From Sphingorhabdus lacus (lineage in GTDB: Bacteria > Pseudomonadota > Alphaproteobacteria > Sphingomonadales > Sphingomonadaceae), in assembly GCF_009768975.1 (NCBI RefSeq), contig NZ_CP035733.1, positions 248,001 to 312,000 on the forward strand: a stretch of 64,000 nt of DNA, read 5' to 3'. The stretch's first letter is position 1; each line of letters opens with the position of its first letter. Positions 18,452-27,925 of the stretch are shown here, piece after piece. A program made the position numbers and the translations under genes. The notes beneath the pieces were generated by a model, which was not told where the DNA came from, searched no databases, and saw only the letters and a program-made list of their open reading frames with translations.

Positions 18452-19597
18452 ATGCAGAACCAATTTGACCTTAACGAAGATCAGGTTGCCATCCAGGATA
18501 TGGCGCGCAAATTCACGGCAGATGCCATTACGCCCTTTGCGGCGGAATGGGACGAAAAAAGCCATTATCCGGTCGACGTGTGGAAGGCCGCGGGTCAGCT
18601 TGGCTTTGGGGCTATTTATGTCTCCGAAGAATCGGGTGGTACAGGACTTGGCCGGCTCGAAGCCGCGCTCATAATGGAGGCGATGGCCTATGGCTGTCCT
18701 TCGACAAGCGCGTTTATTTCGATCCATAATATGGCCGCATGGATGATCGACTGCTTCGGCAGTGCCGAGCTTAAGGCTCGTTTCTTGCCAGACCTGATCG
18801 GTATGGACAAGATTGCATCCTATTGCCTGACCGAACCGGGCAGTGGATCGGATGCGGCTGCGCTGAAAACGACCGCGCGGCTTGATGGCGACCATTATGT
18901 GCTGAACGGTACGAAACAGTTCATCAGCGGCGCGGGCTATAATGATGTCTATGTTGTAATGGTCCGTACCGGCGATAATGGCGCAAAGGGGATCAGCTGC
19001 CTTGTCGTGGAAAAGGATACGCCGGGGCTGAGCTTTGGTGCGCCGGAGAAAAAACTGGGTTGGAATTCCTCGCCCACTGCGCAGGTCATTTTTGAAGACT
19101 GCCGCGTCCCTGTTGCAAACCGTGTCGGGGCAGAAGGGGATGGCTTCCGTTTTGCCATGATGGGGCTGGACGGCGGGCGACTGAATATCGGCGCCTGCTC
19201 GCTTGGGGGTGCCCAGCGTTGCCTTGACGAAGCGATCTCATATACCAAGGAACGCCAGCAGTTCGGGCAACCTGTTGCCGATTTCCAGAATACGCAGTTC
19301 ATGCTGGCCGACATGGCGACCGACCTCGAAGCGGCACGCGCGCTGCTTTACATGGCGGCAGCGAAGGTTAGCGCTAACGCCCCCGACAAGTCACGCTTTT
19401 CGGCGATGGCCAAGCGGTTGGCGACGGATAGCGGCAGCGAAATTGTCAACAAGGCGCTGCAGCTTTTCGGCGGCTATGGATATCTCCGCGATTATCCGAT
19501 TGAGCGTTTCTGGCGCGATTTGCGGGTCCATTCGATCCTGGAAGGCACCAATCAGGTCATGCGCATGATCATCGGCCGGGACCTGTTGCGCCAATGA
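18452..19597 (+). CDS. Isobutyryl-CoA dehydrogenase-like acyl-CoA dehydrogenase (valine degradation)
   Basis: 381 residues, the standard acyl-CoA dehydrogenase length. FAD and substrate signatures are YCLTEPGSGSDAAALKT, the middle-domain LGWNSSPTAQVIFEDCRVP, YTKERQQFGQPVADFQNTQF and the C-terminal LQLFGGYGYLRDYPIERFWRDLRVHSILEGTNQVMR (quoted here only as a region, residues about 335-375). The FISIHNMAAWMI segment and the partner gene for 3-hydroxyisobutyryl-CoA hydrolase point to the ACAD8/isobutyryl-CoA type, making methacrylyl-CoA. ATGA overlap with the next gene. Confidence 0.85.
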   Translation: MQNQFDLNEDQVAIQDMARKFTADAITPFAAEWDEKSHYPVDVWKAAGQLGFGAIYVSEESGGTGLGRLEAALIMEAMAYGCPSTSAFISIHNMAAWMIDCFGSAELKARFLPDLIGMDKIASYCLTEPGSGSDAAALKTTARLDGDHYVLNGTKQFISGAGYNDVYVVMVRTGDNGAKGISCLVVEKDTPGLSFGAPEKKLGWNSSPTAQVIFEDCRVPVANRVGAEGDGFRFAMMGLDGGRLNIGACSLGGAQRCLDEAISYTKERQQFGQPVADFQNTQFMLADMATDLEAARALLYMAAAKVSANAPDKSRFSAMAKRLATDSGSEIVNKALQLFGGYGYLRDYPIERFWRDLRVHSILEGTNQVMRMIIGRDLLRQ

Positions 19598-20643
19598 CGC
19601 AGGATATAGCGACGCGGATCGAAGGTCATGCCGGGATAATCAGTCTCAACCGACCTTCGGCATTGCACGCCCTAACGCTGGATATGGTGCATGCCATGAC
19701 CGACGTTCTCGTCAAATGGCAGACGTCGAAAAAGGTGAAGTGCATCATCATCGACCATGCCGAAGGCCGTGGGTTTTGTGCAGGAGGCGACATCGCCTTT
19801 CTCCGCAATTCAGCCCTGAACGATGAGGGGAAATCGGGAAGACAGTTCTTCCACGACGAATATCAACTCAACCATTTGCTGTTTACCTATCCCAAGCCTG
19901 TGGTCGCCTTCATGGACGGCATTACCATGGGCGGCGGTGTGGGCATTAGCCAGCCGGCACGTTTCCGTGTGGCGACTGAAAATACCCGTTTCGCAATGCC
20001 GGAAACGGGTATTGGTCTGTTTCCCGATGTCGGCGGTGGCTGGTATCTGTCGCGGCTTGAGGGAAGGGTGGGGCAGTTCCTCGCATTAACCGGCGCACGG
20101 ATTGCGGGACCGGGTTGCCTCGCGCTTGGTTTGGCCTCGCACTATATCCCGAGTGAAGCATTGGCCGACGCCAAGGCACGTATTGCGGTTGAAGATGTCG
20201 AGCGGATCGACGGTATATTGGGAACATTGGCGGTGACCCCGCCGCCTTCCAAAATTGTGGAAACACTTTTCCAGATAAATCGCCATTTCGCGTCGGATAG
20301 GTTCGAAGAAATACTCGCCAGTCTTGATGCAGATGAAAGCGACTGGGCCATGCGTGAAGCGGCGACATTGCGGTCCAAAAGTCCGCAGACCTGCAAGGTA
20401 GCTTTGCGCCAATTGGCAGAAAGCCTGAAGCTGGACGACTTTGCTGAGAATATGGCGATGGAGTATCGCATCGCCAGCCGCGTCCTGACCCGCCCCGATT
20501 TTGCCGAGGGCGTGCGCGCAGTGATCGTTGACAAGGATAACGCGCCCAAATGGGATCCGGCCCGGCCTGAGGATGTCACCGACGCGCTGCTGGACACCAT
20601 ATTTGCGGCATTGCCCGCTGATGAAGAATGGAAACCCCTATGA
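19594..20643 (+). CDS. 3-hydroxyisobutyryl-CoA hydrolase (HIBCH-like enoyl-CoA hydratase/isomerase family)
   Basis: 349 residues, longer than plain enoyl-CoA hydratases (about 260) and typical for HIBCH. The oxyanion-hole motif is [15 protein letters not shown] and the catalytic region is [20 protein letters not shown], in which Glu and Asp are the HIBCH acid residues. It frees 3-hydroxyisobutyrate from its CoA thioester in valine degradation. It starts with an ATGA overlap after the dehydrogenase and ends with an ATGA overlap before the hydratase. Confidence 0.88.
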   Translation: MTQDIATRIEGHAGIISLNRPSALHALTLDMVHAMTDVLVKWQTSKKVKCIIIDHAEGRGFCAGGDIAFLRNSALNDEGKSGRQFFHDEYQLNHLLFTYPKPVVAFMDGITMGGGVGISQPARFRVATENTRFAMPETGIGLFPDVGGGWYLSRLEGRVGQFLALTGARIAGPGCLALGLASHYIPSEALADAKARIAVEDVERIDGILGTLAVTPPPSKIVETLFQINRHFASDRFEEILASLDADESDWAMREAATLRSKSPQTCKVALRQLAESLKLDDFAENMAMEYRIASRVLTRPDFAEGVRAVIVDKDNAPKWDPARPEDVTDALLDTIFAALPADEEWKPL

Positions 20644-21413
20644 CCTATGAGACCTTGCTCGTTGAACAACGTGGTGCCGTCACACTCATCACGCTGAACC
20701 GGCCCCAGGCGCTGAATGCGCTGAACAGCCAGCTGCTCGCGGATCTTATAACGGCTTTCGCTGCGTTTGACGCCGATGACAGCCAGCGTTGCGCCGTGCT
20801 CACCGGCAGTGAAAAGGCTTTTGCGGCGGGTGCGGATATCAAGGAAATGGCATCCCAGTCCTTTGCGGACATGTATGGCAGCAACTTCTTCGCCGGATAT
20901 GACAAGGTGACCGCGACCCGCAAACCTTGGATCGCGGCAGTAAACGGGTTTGCGCTGGGGGGTGGTTGCGAACTGGCGATGATGGCCGATTTCATCATTG
21001 CGGGCGACAATGCCAAATTTGGCCAACCCGAAATCAAGCTGGCCGTAACCCCCGGCATGGGCGGATCGCAACGTCTGACACGGGCAATCGGCAAGGCCAA
21101 GGCGATGGAAATGTGCCTGACCGGCCGGATGATGGATGCGGCCGAAGCCGAGCGGTCCGGCCTGGTAGCCAAGGTCGTTGCCGCAGCCGAACTGGTCGAC
21201 GAAGCCGTGAAGACGGCCGAAGCGATTGCCGCGATGGCGCCACTCGCTGCCCTTGCTACCAAAGAGATGGTCAACGCAGCCTTTGAAACAACATTACAGC
21301 AGGGCGTTGTTTTTGAACGGCGCCTGTTTCACGGGTTGTTCGGTTCGGAAGACCAGAAAGAGGGCATGGCCGCCTTTGTTGAAAAGCGGCCAGGCATGTG
21401 GACAGGCAAATAA
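20640..21413 (+). CDS. Enoyl-CoA hydratase
   Basis: 257 residues, crotonase family. Oxyanion-hole motif [12 protein letters not shown], CoA-binding [15 protein letters not shown], and [29 protein letters not shown] with the first catalytic Glu; the second catalytic Glu is in [13 protein letters not shown]. The ATG at 20640 overlapping the previous stop is preferred to 20628. As the third gene of the operon it probably hydrates methacrylyl-CoA to 3-hydroxyisobutyryl-CoA, the step between the two upstream enzymes. Confidence 0.92.
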   Translation: MTYETLLVEQRGAVTLITLNRPQALNALNSQLLADLITAFAAFDADDSQRCAVLTGSEKAFAAGADIKEMASQSFADMYGSNFFAGYDKVTATRKPWIAAVNGFALGGGCELAMMADFIIAGDNAKFGQPEIKLAVTPGMGGSQRLTRAIGKAKAMEMCLTGRMMDAAEAERSGLVAKVVAAAELVDEAVKTAEAIAAMAPLAALATKEMVNAAFETTLQQGVVFERRLFHGLFGSEDQKEGMAAFVEKRPGMWTGK

Positions 21414-21422
21414 GCGGTTTGC

Positions 21423-21815
21423 TTAAGGCGCGGCGCTGATTTTCTCGACAGGCTGGAACTTTCCAAGCCCGCAACCTGCGCCTTCGGTCAAGCGGCCGCC
21501 ATAATCGTGGAGCACACGCACGATATCCACGCTGCACAACTGGTTTAGGGAGGTGCGGTAGGAAAAGCGGTCCTCAAACTTCAAACCTGGGCAACTGCTG
21601 GGTAAAGAGTTCCGGTAGGTTTTTCCGCCTGCCATTTTGAAATCGATTGTGCTGTTGTCGATGACTTTTGTCGAACGGATCTGGTTCAAGGATACGCAGT
21701 TTACCGGCTCGCCTACGGCGCGTACCGGGGCAGGCTCTTTCTTTGCGGATAGGCCCGCCGTTGCGCCACCTGCCAACAGTGCGAGGGCTGCAACTCCTAT
21801 GATTGATGTTCTCAT
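21423..21815 (-). CDS. Small secreted protein with conserved cysteines, function unknown
   Basis: 130 residues. A signal peptide is visible (MRTSIIGVAALALLAGGATAG). The mature part has NCVSLNQIRSTKVIDNSTIDF, then KTYRNSLPSSCPGL, FSYRTSLNQLCSVDIVRV and GAGCGLG, so four cysteines that could form disulfides. The pattern is one I associate with short periplasmic proteins widespread in sphingomonads (DUF6491-like), but I cannot verify the family. ATG at 21815 has GGGAGAATTGAG before it. Convergent with the hydratase gene, 9 bases apart. Confidence 0.7.
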   Translation of the reverse strand: MRTSIIGVAALALLAGGATAGLSAKKEPAPVRAVGEPVNCVSLNQIRSTKVIDNSTIDFKMAGGKTYRNSLPSSCPGLKFEDRFSYRTSLNQLCSVDIVRVLHDYGGRLTEGAGCGLGKFQPVEKISAAP

Positions 21816-21858
21816 CTCAATTCTCCCGAGTTTATCTAGGCCGCAACATTTTAGTATC

Positions 21859-22527
21859 TCAGTCCACCTGAATAGGGGCTGACTTGCCTTTGGGGGGTAC
21901 GGTTTTTGGTTTGAAGCGACACAAATCGGCAACCGGGCAACGCCAGCATTCCGGTGTGCGTGCCTTGCAAACATACCGACCGTGAAGGATCAACCAGTGG
22001 TGCGCGCCGATCCGAAAGGGATGGGGCGTGCGCTTGTCGAGCGCTTTTTCAACCGCGAGCACGGTTTTTCCGGGCGCCAGACCCGTCCGGTTTCCGACGC
22101 GGAATATATGCGTATCGACGGCAAAGGTCTCTGCGCCAAAGGCGGTGTTCATGACGACATTTGCCGTTTTCCGCCCGACGCCGGGTAACGCCTCCAACGC
22201 ATCCCGGTCGGCAGGAACCTCCCCGCCATGGTCGCGCACTAGTATTTCGGACAATGCGATGACATTTTTGGCCTTGCCGTTGAACAAGCCGATCGTCTTG
22301 ATATGCTCCTTCAGGCCGTCTTCGCCCAATTGGACCATTTGCGCGGGCGTCTTTACTTCTTCAAACAGCCGCCGTGTTGCCTTGTTGACCCCGACGTCTG
22401 TGGATTGCGCCGAACATACGACCGCAACCAGCAGTTGATAGACATTGCCATAGGCCAACTCGGTTTCGGGCGACGGATTGGCATCGGCGAGGCGGCGGTA
22501 AAATTCGAAGATATCGGCCTTTTTCAT
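21859..22527 (-). CDS. nth: Endonuclease III (DNA glycosylase/AP lyase)
   Basis: 222 residues. It removes oxidised pyrimidines and cuts the abasic site. The helix-hairpin-helix LPGVGRKTANVV contains the catalytic Lys, VDTHIFRV has the catalytic Asp, and CKARTPECWRCPVADLC gives the C-x6-C-x2-C-x5-C ligands of the [4Fe-4S] cluster. Length is normal. Confidence 0.97.
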   Translation of the reverse strand: MKKADIFEFYRRLADANPSPETELAYGNVYQLLVAVVCSAQSTDVGVNKATRRLFEEVKTPAQMVQLGEDGLKEHIKTIGLFNGKAKNVIALSEILVRDHGGEVPADRDALEALPGVGRKTANVVMNTAFGAETFAVDTHIFRVGNRTGLAPGKTVLAVEKALDKRTPHPFRIGAHHWLILHGRYVCKARTPECWRCPVADLCRFKPKTVPPKGKSAPIQVD

Positions 22528-22581
22528 GTATCGCCTTGCGGTGTTATGGAATGCAGGGACCCATAGCCGATTTCCGGAAAA

Positions 22582-23667
22582 TCAAAACGCTCCGATGTCC
22601 ATCGCGTCGAGCCATCCGTCGCTATATTTCTCATTCCGGGTGGAGGTTTGTTGCAGGACCGCTTCATCCAGTTCGCCATGGACAGCCATATGCTTCGCAA
22701 AAAATGCCCAGTGCCGATAGCCGAGAAAAAAGGAGCCGATCCCGAGTGTTGCAATGATGATCAAGGCATCGACAAGAAACAGCATGAACCATTCCCCACC
22801 TTCCGCTTCGAACGAGAAACGGAGGTCACCCCACGACAATTGGGAAATCGCGTTACGGAAAAATGCGGCGTAATAGATGACAAAGATCAACGAGATCAGC
22901 GTGTAGATCAGGAAGGCGATCAACAGGAAGAAGGCGAGCCTGATAGCCGGCGGTGCGTCGATAAAGACATAAACACCTTGGATCATCGTACCCTGCACCA
23001 ATATGTAGGTAACGGTGACGATCATCAGCAGGATCGGCGTCAGATAGAGGCAAATGAAGGGCACAAGCACAGGTCGCACCTTTGCCGTAGACCGGAAGGG
23101 GATATTCCCGAAGCTCATCTGGTTCCACTTGTCGTTCCACAATGTTGTCATGGACCATGCAACAGCGGAGCCGAGGCTGAGATAATTTGCGACCCATTTC
23201 CACAAATTGGAAAATCCATAGGCCCATCCCGGTTCGTCAGACCCACCTCTTATCCCTTTCCAGTAAGTGCGGTTTAGGCGGTAACGCAGGGCACGAAAAC
23301 GCGCGACGCCGACGACGAAATTGAAGAAGAGGAGAGTAATGACGCTGACGACGATAGCGGCCGTTCCATATCCCTGGAAAACAAGTGCCTGAATGCCGAA
23401 CTGCAGGATTAAAAGGGGCCCGCCCAGCAGGATCGCGGCAAAGATGAACCCCACGAGCAGTTCTTTTGCTGTGCCGGTCCATTCCAGCCATTCGTCCAGT
23501 AACCAGGTATGGCTCCAGAGATATTCGCGTTCCCGCCTGATGGCCCAGAAACGATAGATTCCCAAAGTAACCAATGTCAGCAATGCATTTGATAAGGCGA
23601 TCGGCGCGAATTCGCGCCAGTTTCCGCTAAAGCCAAAGCGCTGCTCTGGTTCGATTTCTAAATCCAC
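22582..23667 (-). CDS. DUF898 (YjgN-type) multi-pass inner membrane protein
   Basis: About 361 residues with several hydrophobic helices (FAPIALSNALLTLVTLGIYRFWA, LLVGFIFAAILLGGPLLIL, IAFLIYTLISLIFVIYY and a C-terminal one). The repeated motif of the family, F.G....F...LLTL.TLGIYRFW...R.R.YLWSHT, is present at the N-terminus and recurs in degenerate form. The start is uncertain: an in-frame GTG at 23667 with GGGGG before it gives the usual N-terminus, while a TTG at 23709 would add 14 residues. Function of the family is not established. Confidence 0.8.
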   Translation of the reverse strand: MDLEIEPEQRFGFSGNWREFAPIALSNALLTLVTLGIYRFWAIRREREYLWSHTWLLDEWLEWTGTAKELLVGFIFAAILLGGPLLILQFGIQALVFQGYGTAAIVVSVITLLFFNFVVGVARFRALRYRLNRTYWKGIRGGSDEPGWAYGFSNLWKWVANYLSLGSAVAWSMTTLWNDKWNQMSFGNIPFRSTAKVRPVLVPFICLYLTPILLMIVTVTYILVQGTMIQGVYVFIDAPPAIRLAFFLLIAFLIYTLISLIFVIYYAAFFRNAISQLSWGDLRFSFEAEGGEWFMLFLVDALIIIATLGIGSFFLGYRHWAFFAKHMAVHGELDEAVLQQTSTRNEKYSDGWLDAMDIGAF

Positions 23668-23751
23668 AAGACAACCCCCGAAGCCCTTGGCTTTGGGTAA
23701 TGTCTCCAAAACAAATGTCTAGAAGCAATTGGTGTCGCTGGGTCTAACCGG

Positions 23752-24477
23752 TCAGACGCCCAAAACCTCGGGCATGCCATAACGCCCGGCTTTCTGCTGC
23801 TTCAACCAAAGTGCTGCCTTCACGGCACCCTTGGCAAAAATAGCCCGGTTTTCGGCACGGTGGATCAGCTCTATACGTTCATTGTCTGAAGCAAAAATGA
23901 CGCTGTGGTCGCCGGCAACACTGCCGCCCCGCAAGCTGGCAAAGCCGATATTCCCGGGTTCTCGTGCCCCGGTAATGCCGTCGCGACCTCTTTCGCTATG
24001 CGATTTGAGGTCGATCGCACGTCCCTTGGCGGCCGCTTCACCCAGCAGCGTCGCGGTGCCGGATGGTGCATCCACCTTGTGACGGTGGTGCATTTCAACG
24101 ATCTCGATATCCCAATCGTCGCCCAATTGTGCCGCTGCCTGTAGCACCAAAGCCGCAAGCATGGTGACGCCGAGCGATGTGTTGCCGGTCTGCAATACAG
24201 CAATGTCGCGTGCGGCATCATCGATCAGATAATGATGGCGTTCTTCCAAACCGGTGGTCCCAATCACTATAGGCTTGGCTGCCGCGACACATGCATCCAG
24301 ATTGGCTTCGAGAGCATGGGGACTGGAAAAGTCAACGAGCACGTCGGACGCCGCAATCAGTGAAGCCAGATCATCGCCCTTATCAACACCGCCCGCATAA
24401 TCGTGTCCGGCCTCGGTAATCGCTGCCACCAACACTTGTCCCATGCGTCCCGCACTGCCGATTATGCCAATTTTCAT
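23752..24477 (-). CDS. dapB: 4-hydroxy-tetrahydrodipicolinate reductase
   Basis: 241 residues. It reduces the cyclic dipicolinate precursor with NAD(P)H in lysine and diaminopimelate synthesis. The nucleotide-binding motif is IGIIGSAGRMGQVLV, the catalytic region EMHHRHKVDAPSGTA contains the His pair and Lys, and FASLRGGSVAGDHSV is the conserved substrate loop. ATG at 24477 is chosen over 24561 because the longer frame would translate a repeat element. dapE, of the same pathway, is at 41.5-42.6 kb and not linked. Confidence 0.96.
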   Translation of the reverse strand: MKIGIIGSAGRMGQVLVAAITEAGHDYAGGVDKGDDLASLIAASDVLVDFSSPHALEANLDACVAAAKPIVIGTTGLEERHHYLIDDAARDIAVLQTGNTSLGVTMLAALVLQAAAQLGDDWDIEIVEMHHRHKVDAPSGTATLLGEAAAKGRAIDLKSHSERGRDGITGAREPGNIGFASLRGGSVAGDHSVIFASDNERIELIHRAENRAIFAKGAVKAALWLKQQKAGRYGMPEVLGV

Positions 24478-24487
24478 ATCTCTTTTT

Positions 24488-24560
24488 CCCGAACCTGTTT
24501 CACCGCTGGTGATTTCACTCCAAGGTCTTACTAGATTAGCATGCTGAAACAAGTTCAGCA
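24488..24560. repeat. Diverged copy of a sphingomonad intergenic inverted-repeat element
   Basis: The right end is a perfect palindrome TGCTGAA-ACAAG-TTCAGCA (24542-24560). The left part contains AACCTGTTTCACC, GGTGATTTC and CAAGGTCTTA, in the same order as in the complete element at 55044-55142. It fills the gap between dapB and the sirtuin gene. Confidence 0.75.
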
Positions 24561-24565
24561 TAAGA

Positions 24566-25291
24566 ATGGATCATCGGGTGACAGAGATACGCAACATCGT
24601 AATCCTGACCGGCGCTGGTGTCAGCGCGGAAAGCGGTATTGATACGTTTCGCAGCGCGGGTGGATTATGGGAGCAGCATCGCGTCGAAGACGTCGCGACG
24701 CCCGAGGCTTTTGCCCGCGATCCGGAACTTGTCCTCCGGTTCTACGATATGCGGCGTGCCCGTATTCAAGAGGTGCAGCCTAACGCCGCGCATCAGGCAC
24801 TGGCCCGATTGGACGCGGAATGGAAGGGCGGCCTTCTGATCATCACGCAGAATGTCGATGATTTACACGAACGGGCCGGTGCCGGGCGTTTGTTGCATAT
24901 GCATGGCGAACATTTGAATGCGTGGTGTCTTGCCTGCGACGGGCGGCATCGCTGGTACGGGACGCTATTGGATCGTCCTTCCTGTCCAACGTGCGGCGTG
25001 CCCGGGCAAATGCGGCCGGACATCGTTTGGTTTGGAGAGATGCCGTACAGGATGAACGAAATCTATGCTGCATTGAACCGGGCCGATCTGTTTGTCAGTA
25101 TCGGGACGTCGGGGGCGGTCTATCCCGCCGCTGGCTTTGTCCGGGACGCACGCGAGCAGGGTGTTCGCACTCTCGAACTGAATCTTGAGCCGAGCCAGGG
25201 AAGTCATTGGTTCGATGAGGCACGTCATGGCCCTGCATCGGAAGTAGTTCCTGAGTGGGTAGACGAGTTATTGCGCCAGCAATCCGGTTAG
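24566..25291 (+). CDS. cobB: NAD-dependent protein deacylase (sirtuin, class III/CobB-like)
   Basis: 241 residues. NAD site TGAGVSAESGIDTFRSAGGLW and TQNVDDLHERAG; catalytic His in MHGEHLN; zinc ligands CLAC and CPTC; SIGTSGAVYPAAG near the C-terminus. The segment RFYDMRR carries the Tyr-x-x-Arg pair that in SIRT5 and E. coli CobB binds acidic acyl groups, so desuccinylation or demalonylation is likely in addition to deacetylation. The last four bases overlap the convergent MoeB-like gene. Confidence 0.94.
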   Translation: MDHRVTEIRNIVILTGAGVSAESGIDTFRSAGGLWEQHRVEDVATPEAFARDPELVLRFYDMRRARIQEVQPNAAHQALARLDAEWKGGLLIITQNVDDLHERAGAGRLLHMHGEHLNAWCLACDGRHRWYGTLLDRPSCPTCGVPGQMRPDIVWFGEMPYRMNEIYAALNRADLFVSIGTSGAVYPAAGFVRDAREQGVRTLELNLEPSQGSHWFDEARHGPASEVVPEWVDELLRQQSG

Positions 25292-26055
25292 GACGATAAC
25301 GAACCGCAACTGCTGCACGCCGGGTCTTTCGGAAGTTTAATGCTGCGCATGGATGGGGTCATGCCGTCAAAAATGTGCAGCTTGCCACTTTGGCTATCTC
25401 CAAAGCCTGTGAGGACACGTATAGCTTCCATCGCAGCGAAACTGCCCATCAGGCCGCACATCGCCCCCAATACGCCCTGTGTGGCGCAGTCGTCACAATC
25501 GTCAGGGTCGTGCGCATCACCGACAAAGCATCGGTAACAGGGCGCGTCATTCTGCCACCCGGTGAAGGTGCCGATCTGACCATGAAATTGCCCGATGGCG
25601 GCGCTGACGAGCGGAACGCGGGCCGACAGGCAGAGATCGTTGACAGTCAGGCGGGTGGCAAAATTGTCGCTGCCGTCGATAACGACATCGACGCCGTTCA
25701 GAATGTCCGATGTGGTGAGATGGTGGATACGACGCCTGATTGCGTGAAAGCTCACGTCCGGGTTCAGCCGTTTAACGGCAGCAGCGGCAGCCTCTACTTT
25801 GGCCTCGCCAATTTGAGTTTCGCTATACAGAATTTGGCGTTGCAAATTGGACAGCGATATCGCGTCATCATCAACAACGCTGATCGTGCCGACACCGGCT
25901 GCCGCGAGATACTGGATCGCGGGGCTGCCGATGCCGCCTGCGCCAATAAGCAGGACATGGCTCTCTAACAAACGCGCCTGTCCGGCACCGCCAATATCCC
26001 GCAAGACAATGTGCCGCGCATAACGGTCCAGTTGGTGGTCGGAAAGTTCAGCCAT
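25288..26055 (-). CDS. moeB: ThiF/MoeB-family adenylyltransferase
   Basis: 255 residues. ATP-binding motif LLIGAGGIGSPAIQYLAAAGVG with the following VDDDAISLSNLQRQIL, and zinc ligands CYRC and CSSC. MoeB adenylates the C-terminal glycine of the small molybdopterin synthase subunit MoaD; ThiF does the same to ThiS. No MoaD or ThiS gene is near, so the choice of MoeB rests on length and the lack of a rhodanese domain. A working molybdenum cofactor pathway fits the hydroxylase at the window start. Confidence 0.85.
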   Translation of the reverse strand: MAELSDHQLDRYARHIVLRDIGGAGQARLLESHVLLIGAGGIGSPAIQYLAAAGVGTISVVDDDAISLSNLQRQILYSETQIGEAKVEAAAAAVKRLNPDVSFHAIRRRIHHLTTSDILNGVDVVIDGSDNFATRLTVNDLCLSARVPLVSAAIGQFHGQIGTFTGWQNDAPCYRCFVGDAHDPDDCDDCATQGVLGAMCGLMGSFAAMEAIRVLTGFGDSQSGKLHIFDGMTPSMRSIKLPKDPACSSCGSLSS

Positions 26056-26123
26056 TATCGGGGGGTATAGAGCAAAGCGGCAACAAATCTATATGAGAGC
26101 AGGTCAGGCAAATGAGGCGACCT

Positions 26124-26579
26124 TCATACTCCGGTCGAACCGAAACCTCCGGCACCGCGAGCGGTATCGTCCAATTCCTCAACTTCCACCATCGCGGCGT
26201 GAGTGACAGGCGCGACCACGATTTGGGCGATACGGTCACCTTTCGAAATGGGGAAATCATCTTCGCCCAGATTGGCCAGAATGACTTTTACTTCCCCGCG
26301 ATAATCGCTGTCGATCGTTCCGGGCGTGTTGAGGCAGGTGATACCATGTTTAAGGGCAAGGCCAGACCGCGGACGAACCTGAACCTCATAGCCTTCGGGA
26401 ATAGCGAAAGCGAAGCCGGTCGCAACGGCGTGCCGTTTACCCACGCGCAGCGTCAGGCTTTCGGCGGCGCAAATATCCATGCCAGCGGCACCGGTCGTGG
26501 CATAATCGGGCATCGCCAGACCGGCACCATGGTTCAGCCGCTTAACCTGTACTTCAACCTTGGGCGAGCGCATGGGCAA
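26124..26579 (-). CDS. dut: dUTP diphosphatase (trimeric dUTPase)
   Basis: 151 residues. The five dUTPase motifs are visible: [36 protein letters not shown] (substrate-specific loop), [12 protein letters not shown], and the C-terminal GAGGFGSTG that closes the active site. It hydrolyses dUTP to dUMP and keeps uracil out of DNA. Its start lies 26 bases inside coaBC, an arrangement also found in other bacteria. Confidence 0.97.
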   Translation of the reverse strand: MPMRSPKVEVQVKRLNHGAGLAMPDYATTGAAGMDICAAESLTLRVGKRHAVATGFAFAIPEGYEVQVRPRSGLALKHGITCLNTPGTIDSDYRGEVKVILANLGEDDFPISKGDRIAQIVVAPVTHAAMVEVEELDDTARGAGGFGSTGV

Positions 26580-27819
26580 CCCTTTCCATCAATTTGCGGG
26601 CGATAACGTCCTTCGGGCTATCGGGCCAGCTTTCAACTCCGTCCTTGTTTACGATATGAAAGGCGTTGTTTGCGCCTCCCATAACATCGCCGGATACGTC
26701 GTTTGCCACAATCCAGTCGCACCCTTTTTTCGCCAGTTTGGCTTGTGCATGTTCAATGATCTTTTCGGTTTCCGCAGCAAAGCCGATAAGCAGTCCCGGC
26801 CTGTTCTTATGCTGTGCAAGACTTGCGAGGATGTCAGGGTTTTCGGTTAATGTGAGGGGCGGAATGCCTTTGCCATCTTTCTTTATTTTCTGGTCCGGCG
26901 CTTCGGTGGCACGCCAGTCAGCGACGGCGGCAACCATGATGGCAACATCGCTGGGAAGAGCCTTTTCGACTTCCGACTGCATCTCCAGCGCTGTTTCGAC
27001 ATCAATACGTATGACGCCAGGTGGGGTCACCAAATGGACCGGACCGGCGATGAGAGTAACCTCGGCGCCCATTTCCGCAGCCGCCGCCGCGATAGCGAAG
27101 CCTTGTCGTCCCGATGAGCGGTTGGCAATGTAACGGACGGGATCGATGGCTTCATGCGTTGGACCGGCCGTCACCAGAACGCGCTTTCCAAATAGCGGCC
27201 GGTGCGTGATGTCCGCGAAATCGGGCTGTGCTTCCAATGTTGTAGGCGCGCGTCCGGCCGTGAGGGTTGAATCGAAACTATGCCCAAGCATTGCACAAAT
27301 CCGTTCGGCGATTGCGGGTGGTTCCGGCAGCCGCCCCGGCCCGAATTCACCGCAGGCCATTGCGCCTGAATCGGGTTCCATGATCGTCACGCCGTCGGCG
27401 CGCAATTGTGCCAGATTGCGCTGAGTTGCGGCGTGTTGCCACATGCGGACATTCATGGCGGGAACGGCCAACACCGGTTTGTCCGTGGCAAGCAATATCG
27501 TCGTGGCGAGATCGTCGGCGATCCCTGCTGCCATCTTGGCAAGGATATTCGCTGTCGCTGGGCAAATGACGATAAGGTCGGCCTGACGGCTGAGCTGGAT
27601 ATGCCCGATCTCGCGTTCTTCTTTCAGGTCGAACATGTCGCCATAGACCTGATCTTCGGTCATCACGCCCATCGACAGTGGCGTTACAAATTCCGTCGCA
27701 CTCTGCGTCATGACCGCGCGGACAGCGATTCCCTGCCGCTTGATAAGCCGGACAAGTTCAAGTGACTTATAGGCAGCAATGCCTCCAGACACGATCAGCA
27801 GGATGCGTTTGGTTTCCAT
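26554..27819 (-). CDS. coaBC: Bifunctional phosphopantothenoylcysteine decarboxylase/synthetase
   Basis: 421 residues. The N-terminal flavoprotein domain (CoaC, decarboxylase) has [18 protein letters not shown] and the substrate loop PAMNVRMW; the C-terminal CoaB domain has [25 protein letters not shown] and the later NDVSGDVMG. It makes 4'-phosphopantetheine from phosphopantothenate, cysteine and CTP for coenzyme A. Length and order match full CoaBC. It overlaps dut. Confidence 0.96.
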   Translation of the reverse strand: METKRILLIVSGGIAAYKSLELVRLIKRQGIAVRAVMTQSATEFVTPLSMGVMTEDQVYGDMFDLKEEREIGHIQLSRQADLIVICPATANILAKMAAGIADDLATTILLATDKPVLAVPAMNVRMWQHAATQRNLAQLRADGVTIMEPDSGAMACGEFGPGRLPEPPAIAERICAMLGHSFDSTLTAGRAPTTLEAQPDFADITHRPLFGKRVLVTAGPTHEAIDPVRYIANRSSGRQGFAIAAAAAEMGAEVTLIAGPVHLVTPPGVIRIDVETALEMQSEVEKALPSDVAIMVAAVADWRATEAPDQKIKKDGKGIPPLTLTENPDILASLAQHKNRPGLLIGFAAETEKIIEHAQAKLAKKGCDWIVANDVSGDVMGGANNAFHIVNKDGVESWPDSPKDVIARKLMERVAHALAQG

Positions 27820-27925
27820 GATTATCCGCTTAATTCCGTATCGGGAACCGTCAAAGCAAATTGTGTATGTAAGGCTGGCTTCCCGGTGCAGCTATGGACC
27901 ATGCGATGGGCACGGCGCGAGGACA

